Below, piece after piece: positions 15,491 through 22,874 of a stretch of 38,044 bases of DNA. The stretch is from Acidobacteriaceae bacterium (GTDB lineage: Bacteria > Acidobacteriota > Terriglobia > Terriglobales > Acidobacteriaceae): assembly GCA_003138515.1 (NCBI GenBank), contig PLGG01000046.1, forward strand, positions 22,174-60,217, written 5' to 3'. The notes under the pieces were generated by a model. The model ran no database searches, had not been told where the DNA came from, and was given only the letters and a program-made list of their open reading frames with translations. The translations under genes and the position numbers were made by a program. Within the stretch, counting starts at the first letter, position 1. Each line of letters opens with the position of its first letter.

Positions 15491-16579
15491 ATGGTGCGAC
15501 GCACAAGAATCCTCCTGCTCCTCTCTCATTTGGGCGGCGGCGGAGCCGAACACGTGATGGCTCTGCTGGCGCGCGGTCTGTCAAAGGAGAAGTACGAGGT
15601 CCATCTCGGGCTTGTCGGGCGGGCGGACGAAAGCGGAGAATTGCTTCCCCCGTGGGTGAGCGTTCACGCGCTGAACGCCGGGCGGGCGCGCGCCGCTGCG
15701 TTTCCACTGCTGCGCCTGATTTGGCGTATCCGGCCCACGGTGGTGCTGTCGGGAGCGGTAGAGGTCAGTCTCCTTGTGTTGATGCTGCGGCCGCTTTTCC
15801 CGCCGAAGACGTCCGTGCTGGTGCGCCAGAACGCGACGGCGTCGTCGGTTCTTGCGTTCGGCAGCCTGCCGCGATTCACGCGCCTGGTCTATCGCCTGCT
15901 TTATCGACACTCGGATCATGTGATCTGCCAGTCGCAGGCGATGGCGAAGGATCTTGCCATAGCTGCAGGGATCGGCGAGGAGCAGATCGCGGTTTTGCCG
16001 AACCCGGTGGACCTCAAAGGAGTTCGGGCGGCGATGTGCGCCCCTGTAGCGAGGAGCAGCTCAGCACTGCAACTTCTGTCTATCGGAAGACTATCGCGGG
16101 AAAAAGGCTTCGACCTGCTGCTGAGGGCAATCGTCGCGGTACGCGAGCAGTTTCCCGAAGTTAAAGTGATCTTGGCCGGTGCCGGTCACGAAGAAACAGC
16201 GTTGAAGTCGCTTTCGCGCGAACTGGGATTAGAGACGGCCGTCTGCTTCGCGGGCTACGTCGATCGACCCTACGTATTGTTTCAAGAAGCGACGCTGTTC
16301 GTGCTTCCGTCGCGCCATGAAGGAATGCCCAATGCTCTGCTCGAAGCTGCCGCGGACGGCTTGCCTCTTGTGGCCACGCCGGCGTCTGGAGGCGTTGTGG
16401 ATTTGCTTCGCGGGCGACCAGGCACATGGCTGGCGCCGGAAATCTCCGCTGAGGCCCTGGCGGCGACGATCATTGCGGCGCTCAGGACGATTCGGCCGGG
16501 CGAAAGGTTCTCTCACGATTTCCTCCCATCGAATGCACCGCTTGCGCAGCAGACGGTTGTGGATATCGGCGAGCGGTGA
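15491..16579 (+). CDS. Glycosyltransferase family 4
   Basis: A 362-residue GT-B enzyme. MVRRTRILLLLSHLGGGGAE is the usual N-terminal strand plus Gly-rich loop. The C-terminal domain has LLSIGRLSREKGFDLLLRA and the E-x7-E motif in RHEGMPNALLEAAADGLPLV, followed by PASGGVVDLL. A putative sigma-54 promoter stands upstream. The gene is followed by a 447-bp gap and then a second glycosyltransferase set on the same strand. Probable role: assembly of an exopolysaccharide repeat unit. Sugar specificity cannot be told. Confidence 0.9.
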   Translation: MVRRTRILLLLSHLGGGGAEHVMALLARGLSKEKYEVHLGLVGRADESGELLPPWVSVHALNAGRARAAAFPLLRLIWRIRPTVVLSGAVEVSLLVLMLRPLFPPKTSVLVRQNATASSVLAFGSLPRFTRLVYRLLYRHSDHVICQSQAMAKDLAIAAGIGEEQIAVLPNPVDLKGVRAAMCAPVARSSSALQLLSIGRLSREKGFDLLLRAIVAVREQFPEVKVILAGAGHEETALKSLSRELGLETAVCFAGYVDRPYVLFQEATLFVLPSRHEGMPNALLEAAADGLPLVATPASGGVVDLLRGRPGTWLAPEISAEALAATIIAALRTIRPGERFSHDFLPSNAPLAQQTVVDIGER

Positions 16580-17026
16580 TCGAGCGCAGGCTTCCCAAGT
16601 CCGCGCAAAGGTAATCAACGCACGTGTTTTCCCTGTGGAAATTAACCTCTTGACATTTTTTCCGATCGGATGTTTCCTGTGGGTACAGTTTCAATCTAGT
16701 TTTCCACACCCAAGAAGGGCCCTGTTACCAGGGTCACTCTCGCGTTGTCCAGGGAAGCTTGCTCAGACGGAAAATCGGGCGCGCCGGGCCGACAGTATGT
16801 TAAGGCTTCTATTTCTTAGAGTAGCGCCTGACTCCATCGAGGAAGATTCCCGCCGAACAATTCAACAGCTTCTGTTCCGATTCCTGCGCACGTTGATACC
16901 GCACTTTTGTGGATCATGCGGGAGAGTCGAGCAGGGACGGGGCGCATTCATCACGATGCCGCTTGAAGTGTCTCCGGCGCCGGCTTCGGCCCCGGGACCT
17001 GACAACTGTGTTGCTGGGGGAAAGTT
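16580..17026. other. Intergenic region between glycosyltransferase genes
   Basis: 447 bp with no firmly supported gene. An open frame from about 16797 to 17105 could encode about 100 residues ending in a hydrophobic helix, but it overlaps the better-supported small gene at 17027 and has no family signature. A TTGACA occurs near 16651 without a good -10. The region is less GC-rich than the flanks. Confidence 0.35.
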
Positions 17027-17278
17027 GTGTTTCGTCCTTGGTTTGGCCTTGCTCTTACTAGCATCCTGTGTGCTTTATCGCTGCCGTTCTTTGCTTTCTC
17101 GCTGATCGTCGCGGCCGTGTGCACCGCGCCGATGGCAATCTGGGCTCCGTTTCGAAGGCGCAAACGGGCGCGCGATTCCGATATTCGGAAAACCTGGCGG
17201 TCGAATGAATTTGCGTTCGAGCGGGCGATCGAAGCGTATGAAGAGCTGATCGACGCGCACGCGTGGAGGCGTCCATGA
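17027..17278 (+). CDS. Small membrane protein translationally coupled to a glycosyltransferase
   Basis: An 83-residue protein with a GTG start preceded by GGGGGAAAG. Residues 5-40 are strongly hydrophobic (one or two helices). They are followed by a basic RRRKRAR stop-transfer segment and a charged helix (FERAIEAYEELIDAHAW). Its TGA overlaps the ATG of the next glycosyltransferase (ATGA at 17275-17278), a sign of coupling. It may anchor or partner that enzyme at the membrane. No family was recognised. Confidence 0.6.
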   Translation: MFRPWFGLALTSILCALSLPFFAFSLIVAAVCTAPMAIWAPFRRRKRARDSDIRKTWRSNEFAFERAIEAYEELIDAHAWRRP

Positions 17279-18450
17279 GCCATGCGGCGTTTGCGATTCC
17301 GGGCCTGGACCGCATTGGGGGCGCCGAGCGCCAGGCCATGCTGCTGGCTAAGGGTCTGCGGCGGCGCGGTTGGCGTGTGAGTGTCGTGGCGCTTTCTGGT
17401 TCAGGCGGCGCGGCGGCCGCGGAGCTCAGCGATTGCAGCGTTGCCTTTACCAGCCTGGAGATGCGCAAAGGGCTTGCGGACCCCAGGGGATGGAATCGCT
17501 TCCATCGCTGGCTCTGGCGCGAGCAGCCGGACGTGCTGCATGCGCATCTGCCGCACGCCGCCTGGCTCTGCCGATGGTCGCGCTTGGCCGCGCCTGTGCC
17601 GGTGGTCATCGACACGCTGCACAGCTCCTGCACGGGCAAGAGAGGCCGGCACTTTGGTTATGCGTGCAGCCGTTGGCTACCCGACCATGTGACGGCTGTC
17701 AGCCGCGCGACCGCAGTTTCGCATCTGGCTGCGGGGATGGTACGCGAGGAGCAACTGTCGATCCTGGCAAACGGAATTGAAGTCGAGGCATGGGAGCCGA
17801 ATGTAAGTGCGAGGGGCGAGGCGCGGCGGCTGCTGGGATTGACGGATGAGTTCCTCTGGCTGGCTGTCGGCAGGCTCGAAACTGTGAAGGATTATCCGAC
17901 GCTATTGAGGGCGCTGGCTTACGCGCCAGAAAAGTCAAGGCTGCTGATTCTGGGCACTGGCCCGCTGGAAGCGGAACTCGTCGGACTGGCGAAGAAGCTC
18001 GGCCTGGAGCGACGTGTCTGCTTGCTGGGGTTTGAGCCGAACGTGCAGCGATGGATGCAGGCCGCGGATGGGTTCGTTCTGTCGTCGCGCTACGAGGGCC
18101 TGCCGATGGTTCTGCTGGAAGCCGGCGCCTGCGGGGTACCCGCGGTGGCCACCGACGTTCCGGGAACGCGCGAAGTAATCGTTGACGGAGTGAATGGCTG
18201 GCTGGCCCGGGCGGGCGATCCACAGAGCTTGTGCGAAGCGATGACGGGTTTGATGAGCATGCCGCTCGAGGAGCGGTACGCGATGGGCGAGTGCGCGCGG
18301 CGCCGCGTGATCGAAGAGTTCGGTCTGGAAACCGTGCTCGATCGCTGGGAGCGGCTTTATGAAGCGTTGCTCGATCGCAAGAGCGTCAAGTTGCGGGTTC
18401 GCCTGGCGGCGCGCGAGATTTTGAGCCGCCACAGCGCCGCCTCCGCGTAA
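17275..18450 (+). CDS. Glycosyltransferase family 4
   Basis: A 391-residue GT-B enzyme. The ATG at 17275 was chosen because it forms a 4-bp ATGA overlap with the preceding small gene. The next residues, AFAIPGLDRIGGAERQAMLL, hold the N-terminal loop. HAHLPHAAW belongs to the acceptor domain, LAVGRLETVKDYPTLLRAL to the donor domain, and SRYEGLPMVLLEAGACGVPAV is the E-x7-E region, followed by DVPGTREVI. Its 3' end overlaps the convergent deacetylase-like pseudogene by 94 bp. Role: sugar transfer in polysaccharide assembly. Confidence 0.92.
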   Translation: MSHAAFAIPGLDRIGGAERQAMLLAKGLRRRGWRVSVVALSGSGGAAAAELSDCSVAFTSLEMRKGLADPRGWNRFHRWLWREQPDVLHAHLPHAAWLCRWSRLAAPVPVVIDTLHSSCTGKRGRHFGYACSRWLPDHVTAVSRATAVSHLAAGMVREEQLSILANGIEVEAWEPNVSARGEARRLLGLTDEFLWLAVGRLETVKDYPTLLRALAYAPEKSRLLILGTGPLEAELVGLAKKLGLERRVCLLGFEPNVQRWMQAADGFVLSSRYEGLPMVLLEAGACGVPAVATDVPGTREVIVDGVNGWLARAGDPQSLCEAMTGLMSMPLEERYAMGECARRRVIEEFGLETVLDRWERLYEALLDRKSVKLRVRLAAREILSRHSAASA

Positions 18451-19145
18451 ATGCGTTCAGCTAGGGTCAGGGTGGTGGGTTGACTGCGGAAGAGTACACG
18501 ATAAACGGAGGTGAATTGATCCGAGTGCACCATTAGAAAAGCGCGCAGGGCCGCGACCTCTGTGTCCGAGGCGGTATTCGGATGCACGCAGATCGTCCAG
18601 AGGCCCTTGGATTTTTCGACGGGCCCTCAAAGCTGCTGTGGAATCCAGGTCAAGCCGCCGCGCCGGAACGGTACACGCGCAAAACCGTCGGATAAAAGCG
18701 TGATTCCCTCCGCGCAAAGCGCGTCGAGCGTGCGCCGATCGAAGCCGTGTCGCGGCGCGACCCAGATTTTCGGGTTGAGTCCTTGTCCGCGCAGAATCCG
18801 CAGGCCTTCGTGAATCCACTCGCGCTGTGTTTCGGCGGGCACGCCGGCGAACTCCGACGTGCGGGCGAGGCCGACGAGGCTGCGGCAGCGGCTCTCACAG
18901 AGGTGACGATAGCCGTGCAGGCCGATGATGGCCCCGGAGCCCTCTAGCCTGCGCATGCGCTCAAAGAATTTCGGATCGGGAGGCGAAGCTTCAAGTTCAG
19001 GGTCGCGATTGTCGGGAATGACAGCCAGGATCGGCTGAAGGTGGAACTCCTCGATCAAGGATTCGACGCGCCGCCAACGCTCAACAGACATGGTTGGACA
19101 AAGGTCGTCGCAGCGGAGCAAGTACTCAGCGGGCGATGGAATCAT
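18357..19145 (-). pseudogene. DUF2334 polysaccharide-deacetylase-like gene with in-frame TGA
   Basis: The ATG at 19143-19145 overlaps the flippase stop (ATGA), so the gene was translated with it. The first 172 residues have the deacetylase-like pattern LLRCDDLCPT (metal-site Asp-Asp), PILAVIPDN, IIGLHGYRHL (metal His) and IWVAPRHGFD. At 18627-18629 a TGA follows WIPQQL. Read on in the same frame, the sequence resumes at once as GPVEKSKGLWTICVHPNTA and continues 89 residues, giving the usual family length near 260. A single TGG-to-TGA change would explain this. It is either a recent nonsense mutation or a base-call error. The truncated product loses the HPNT metal/active-site strand. Confidence 0.8.
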
Positions 19146-20521
19146 GCGGCTACCTCCGGCGCGGATGCGCGAGCGAGGAGCTTCCTGCTCCAATACCAGA
19201 GATAGAAGAATGTGCTGACGGTCCAGAGCGATGTCGCGAGCGCGATTCCTGCGACGCCGAACCAGTGCATGAGGACCAGATTGAGCACGATGTCGAGTCC
19301 GAGATTGATGATGCCGCAGTAAAGGATCAAATCGGTGCGGCGCATGGCGACAATGAAGCGGTAATAAACGCGGCTGACGGCAAAGAAAGGGATCTGAATG
19401 GCATACATGGCAAGTACGGAGGCGACGACGCCAGAGTCGCGAGGGCCGAACTGGCCGTGCTGGAGAGCGATACGAACCAGAGGGCGCGCGCCGGCGATCA
19501 GCAGGGCCGCGATGGGCACGGAGACAAGCGCGGTGAGGCGAACCCAGGTGCGAAGGGTGTGGCTGCAACCAGTCCAGTCGTGCAGGGCGATCATGCGCGA
19601 GACGTAGGGCACGATGGCGGTGGAGACCGCGCCGGCCAGCAGCGTGAGCACCACACTGACAAAGCGATTTGCATACACCAGCGCTGAGACGCTGCCCGCA
19701 ATGAGCATGGCGGCCATCGACTGATCGACGAGCAAGCCACCAGAAGACACCACGCTGCTCAACAGCACCGGCCCATATTGGCCGGCGACTTCGCGCGTGG
19801 CTTCGTCCATTCCATACCAGCGCAGGCGAAAGCGGTAACCGCGCCGCTGCATCATCCAGGCGACGATAACGGCGTGCAGCAGCGAACCGGCCAGCGTGGA
19901 CCAGACCATGGCCCAGATGCCGAAGCGGGCGCCGAACTCGAGCGCCCCGAAGATGATCGCGACAGAAATAACGATGGGCACAAGAGCGGGAAGGGCGAAG
20001 CGATCAACCGTGTTGAGAACCGCAGTGCAATTGGTGGCGATTCCGGTGATGAGAACAACCGGCAGCAGCGCACAGAAGAGGTGCAGGGCAAGGGCGAGCT
20101 TGGCGGGCGCAAAGTGAGAGGCGATGAGCGGGAAGAAGCTGCGCGCCAAGAGGGCCATTACGGCACTGGCAGCGGCGAGGAGCACGCACATCCAGAGCAT
20201 GGAGCTGGACAATAGCCGCTGGGCGCGCTCGCGACCCTCCTGTTCCCTCACCCGGACCAGTGTTGGCACGAGGGCTTGATTCATCGACTCCGAGATAAGG
20301 TTGACGAGCAGACTGGGAATAAGCGCTGCAGCGAGGAATGCGTCCATTGCGTCGGAGCGGCCGTAGACGGAGGCAACCGCAACTTCCTTGAATGTGGCAA
20401 GAACCTTGACGAAGATTCCTGCGGCTCCGACCGAGACCGCAGCCTGGAAAATGGCGCGATTGATGCCAGCGGCCGCGATAGGCAGAGAATCCCGCCGCCA
20501 TCCTTGCGAAAGCGTCGACAT
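19142..20521 (-). CDS. MurJ/MOP-type lipid-linked oligosaccharide flippase
   Basis: A 459-residue membrane protein with about 12-13 hydrophobic helices. N-terminal FVKVLATFKEVAVASVYGRSDAMDAFLAA is the MviN/MurJ hallmark. Later segments (VLLSSVVSSGGLLVDQSMAA, VSTAIVPYVSRMIALHD) also match the family. Proteins of this kind flip undecaprenyl-linked lipid II or exopolysaccharide units across the inner membrane. The position inside a glycosyltransferase locus, next to a ligase/polymerase and Wzz-Wza, favours a polysaccharide-unit flippase over the housekeeping MurJ. It is coupled to the DUF2334 gene by a 4-bp overlap. Confidence 0.88.
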   Translation of the reverse strand: MSTLSQGWRRDSLPIAAAGINRAIFQAAVSVGAAGIFVKVLATFKEVAVASVYGRSDAMDAFLAAALIPSLLVNLISESMNQALVPTLVRVREQEGRERAQRLLSSSMLWMCVLLAAASAVMALLARSFFPLIASHFAPAKLALALHLFCALLPVVLITGIATNCTAVLNTVDRFALPALVPIVISVAIIFGALEFGARFGIWAMVWSTLAGSLLHAVIVAWMMQRRGYRFRLRWYGMDEATREVAGQYGPVLLSSVVSSGGLLVDQSMAAMLIAGSVSALVYANRFVSVVLTLLAGAVSTAIVPYVSRMIALHDWTGCSHTLRTWVRLTALVSVPIAALLIAGARPLVRIALQHGQFGPRDSGVVASVLAMYAIQIPFFAVSRVYYRFIVAMRRTDLILYCGIINLGLDIVLNLVLMHWFGVAGIALATSLWTVSTFFYLWYWSRKLLARASAPEVAA

Positions 20522-20552
20522 AGATTCGCTCGAACGTCAGATCAAGGAGAAA

Positions 20553-21005
20553 TTACAGGCAGTCCGTGTACATTCCTACGACAACCGGGTCCAACACGAC
20601 GGTGCCATTCCCGTCTACATCGACCCGGACGCCAATCAAGGCTGAATCGTCGCCACAGGCGACGCTAGCGCACTCCGCGAGTCCAGCAACGTATATTTGG
20701 CCGCTAGCTTCGTTGTGCCCGACGATCCGATAGAAGTTCAATGGGATGTTCTGGGACGAAAAGAAGCTGATCACGCCGGCTTTCTTCGTGCCCGGCTTAA
20801 GGGAGACCTTGGCCTCGGCTTCGATTCGCTTGACTCTCGCCTGGAAGTCAGCTCCCCCCTGCTTGCAGCGCGGCGGTATCGGGCGAACGGAGTAATAGGC
20901 TTCCCGAATCCAAAATCTGAAATAGGCGCTCGTGAACCAGCAGACGGCACCAATAGCGAGCAATGCCTGTGGAATCGTAATTCCGAGCTTCCATCTGAGC
21001 TTCAT
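20553..21005 (-). CDS. Hypothetical single-pass membrane protein
   Basis: A 150-residue protein with an N-terminal hydrophobic helix (about residues 8-30), followed by a soluble domain with three Cys, including the CASVACGDD region, and beta-type segments toward the C-terminus (ALIGVRVDVDGNGTVVLDPV). DGNGTV-type sequence could be a turn or a metal loop. GC content is below the neighbours, like the adjacent toxin-antitoxin genes, which suggests accessory DNA. No family was recognised. Confidence 0.6.
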   Translation of the reverse strand: MKLRWKLGITIPQALLAIGAVCWFTSAYFRFWIREAYYSVRPIPPRCKQGGADFQARVKRIEAEAKVSLKPGTKKAGVISFFSSQNIPLNFYRIVGHNEASGQIYVAGLAECASVACGDDSALIGVRVDVDGNGTVVLDPVVVGMYTDCL

Positions 21006-21041
21006 CGCTGGTTGAGCCTCTCTCTCTACATACGCCGCGTT

Positions 21042-21317
21042 TTACGCCGCCAGCCGCTTTATCTTCGGCCTCTTCTTTTGCATTGCGACCCAGAGGTCGT
21101 ATTGAAGCTGAGCTTTCGAAAAGAAGTCTGGCGAAAGCCCCAACGCTTGGCCGAGGCGGATGCTCAGTTCGACAGTGACCGCGGTGCGGCCATTAAGAAT
21201 CCGGGAGATAGTGGCGCGTGCGGTACCGATGCGCCCGGCCAGTTCCGTTGCTGTTGTCTCGCCCACGAACTCTCTAAGCAGTTCGCCCGGACTTGCGGGG
21301 TTGTGCATCATTCCCAT
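21042..21317 (-). CDS. higA: HigA-type antitoxin (XRE family)
   Basis: A 91-residue DNA-binding antitoxin. NPASPGELLREFV opens the family motif. The helix-turn-helix is TATELAGRIGTARATISRILNGRTAVT (about 22-48), followed by LSIRLGQALGLSPDFF. It neutralises the HigB RNase and represses the operon. The gene lies 11 bp after higB on the same strand, the toxin-first order characteristic of hig modules. Confidence 0.92.
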   Translation of the reverse strand: MGMMHNPASPGELLREFVGETTATELAGRIGTARATISRILNGRTAVTVELSIRLGQALGLSPDFFSKAQLQYDLWVAMQKKRPKIKRLAA

Positions 21318-21328
21318 ACTCCTACCTC

Positions 21329-21607
21329 CTAGTGATAATCCCGATAATCCACGAGGATTGCGTCCTCGCCCTCAAAGCTGAAGGTTACCCTCCAGTTCTT
21401 GTTGACGGTGACCGACCAATGGCCCGTGAGATCCCCTTTCAGCGGATGCCAGTCCCAGCCCGGTCGGTTCATGTCGCGCGGCGTCGAGGCCAGATTCAAA
21501 GTCGTCAACAGGATGCGAAGCCGTGCTTCATGGGCCGGCTGGATGCCCGTTTTTGAACCTGTCTTGAAGAACCTCTCAAGCCCGCGATGCCGGAATGTTT
21601 TGATCAC
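21329..21607 (-). CDS. higB: HigB-type toxin (RelE/ParE superfamily)
   Basis: A 92-residue ribosome-dependent mRNA endonuclease family member. It opens MIKTFRHRGLERFF from a GTG, and has LASTPRDMNRPGWDWHPLKG, HWSVTVNKNWRVTF (RNase core with Lys/Arg) and the C-terminal DYRDYH. All parts of the family are present and intact. There is no clear Shine-Dalgarno before the GTG, so translation may be leaderless or low. A perfect palindrome stands 10 bp upstream. Confidence 0.92.
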   Translation of the reverse strand: MIKTFRHRGLERFFKTGSKTGIQPAHEARLRILLTTLNLASTPRDMNRPGWDWHPLKGDLTGHWSVTVNKNWRVTFSFEGEDAILVDYRDYH

Positions 21608-21610
21608 TTT

Positions 21611-22864
21611 TCATAATGTAACATGACGTGTTACACCTCCACAAGCCGGAGTTGAAGAACTTTGGCGGCCAAAGGTTCGAAGCAGCGGCCGCGCGGAAAA
21701 GCAGTCAGTGAGCCCTCCTGGGTCGTCGGCGGCTATTCGGCCCGCAACGGCAATCATGGCCAGCAGCAGCCACGTGGTGCGGTTCTCTTCGACCGTGGCG
21801 ACGAGCGAGGTCAGGGCCCAGACGATCAACGAGGTGACCAGTGCGATGCGCAGAGGTCCATGCGTGCGAAGCGCGTAACGCACCGCGAGCGCGAGGAGAA
21901 TGGCAGCCAGGAATAAGGCGCAAAGCCCTCCGCTCACGGCGATGGAAAGTGGGGTGTTGTGGGCCGTGTCAATGGGAGAAACCCGGGCAGCGGCGACAAA
22001 TGAACCCGCGCCTGTGCCCAGAAGCGGCGCGTGCGTGAAGGCGCGCCAGCCGGCAGACCAGATGTTGAAGCGCTGATTCAGGTCGCCGCTTTGGAGCTGC
22101 TCGGGAATGGTGGCAAGGCGCGCGAGCGTCGCAGAGGGCACGATGAACCACAGAGCGGCGAGAAAAGGCGGCACGAGGAGGACGGCAGCAGCCAGCCGGC
22201 GGGGACGGCCCTGAGTGAGAAGAACGACGGAGCCGGCAATTCCAATTACCGCGGCCAGGAAGCCTTCCCGCGAAGCGGTGAGCAGAACAGCAACAAGGCC
22301 AAGTGGGAAAAAGCCCAACGCCAGAAGGCGCGGCAGCCATCGGCGTTCGCAGTTGACGAGAAGCGCCGCAAGCGGAAAGCCGAGATCGAGGAAGCGGGCA
22401 ACTTCGTTGGGATCCTGGCCGTAGGCAGCAAATCGGATCTGGCCCGCGGCGATGGCCTCCGGTGAACTGAAGGCCGCGAGTGTGAGCAGCGCAAGCACCC
22501 ACGAGCCGGCGACGGTGGCGCGCAGCAAAGCGCGAAGATCGGCGGGTGTGTCGGCGAATTCCCAAACCAGCCAGACGATCATCATCTCCTGGAAGTAACC
22601 GCGAATCCTCTCCAGGCTCGCGACGGGATCGATGGTCCAGAAATAGGAGCAGTAGAACCAGAAAAAGAGCGCGAGGGCAAACCACCAGAACGCGCCTGGC
22701 GTGCGCATACGGCCTGCCTGCAAGACCGCCGGAACCGCGGCGAGAAGAACCAGCAAACCGGCGACGCGGGCCGCGTTGCCGAGCAGCCCGCCGAGGTCGA
22801 GGGAATACTCCCACGGAATCGCAAAAGCGAAGAGGAGAAGCAGAATCCACGCGGTTCTTCTCAT
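21611..22864 (-). CDS. O-antigen ligase/polymerase family membrane protein
   Basis: A 417-residue protein with about 11-12 hydrophobic helices. The start at 22864 (MRRTAWILLLLFAFAIPWEY) is preceded by GAGG and lies 10 bp after the stop of the Wzz-Wza gene. An upstream in-frame start would lie in that gene. The large periplasmic loop carries NIWSAGWRAFTHAPLLGTGAGSF and DTAHNTPLSIAV, the Wzy_C/WaaL pattern, with its conserved Arg and His. It polymerises or ligates lipid-linked glycan repeats in the periplasm. The last 25 residues lie over the higBA promoter and may have been replaced by that insertion. Confidence 0.88.
   Translation of the reverse strand: MRRTAWILLLLFAFAIPWEYSLDLGGLLGNAARVAGLLVLLAAVPAVLQAGRMRTPGAFWWFALALFFWFYCSYFWTIDPVASLERIRGYFQEMMIVWLVWEFADTPADLRALLRATVAGSWVLALLTLAAFSSPEAIAAGQIRFAAYGQDPNEVARFLDLGFPLAALLVNCERRWLPRLLALGFFPLGLVAVLLTASREGFLAAVIGIAGSVVLLTQGRPRRLAAAVLLVPPFLAALWFIVPSATLARLATIPEQLQSGDLNQRFNIWSAGWRAFTHAPLLGTGAGSFVAAARVSPIDTAHNTPLSIAVSGGLCALFLAAILLALAVRYALRTHGPLRIALVTSLIVWALTSLVATVEENRTTWLLLAMIAVAGRIAADDPGGLTDCFSARPLLRTFGRQSSSTPACGGVTRHVTL
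21617..21635. promoter_or_regulatory. Palindromic operator of higBA
   Basis: TGTAACA-tgacg-TGTTACA is a perfect 7-bp inverted repeat 10 bp upstream of the higB GTG (on the minus strand). It overlaps the 3' end of the O-antigen ligase gene. HigA antitoxins bind such palindromes to repress their operon. The TTATG just after it may contribute to a -10. Confidence 0.65.
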
Positions 22865-22874
22865 CGTCGCCTCA

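Noticed and set aside
16797..17105. Possible about 100-residue ORF before the small membrane gene
   Set aside because: It overlaps the better-supported gene at 17027 in another frame and lacks a clear RBS or motif.
19146..19568. N-terminal extension of the DUF2334 frame
   Set aside because: It lies wholly within the flippase gene in another frame; the ATGA overlap fixes the start at 19145.
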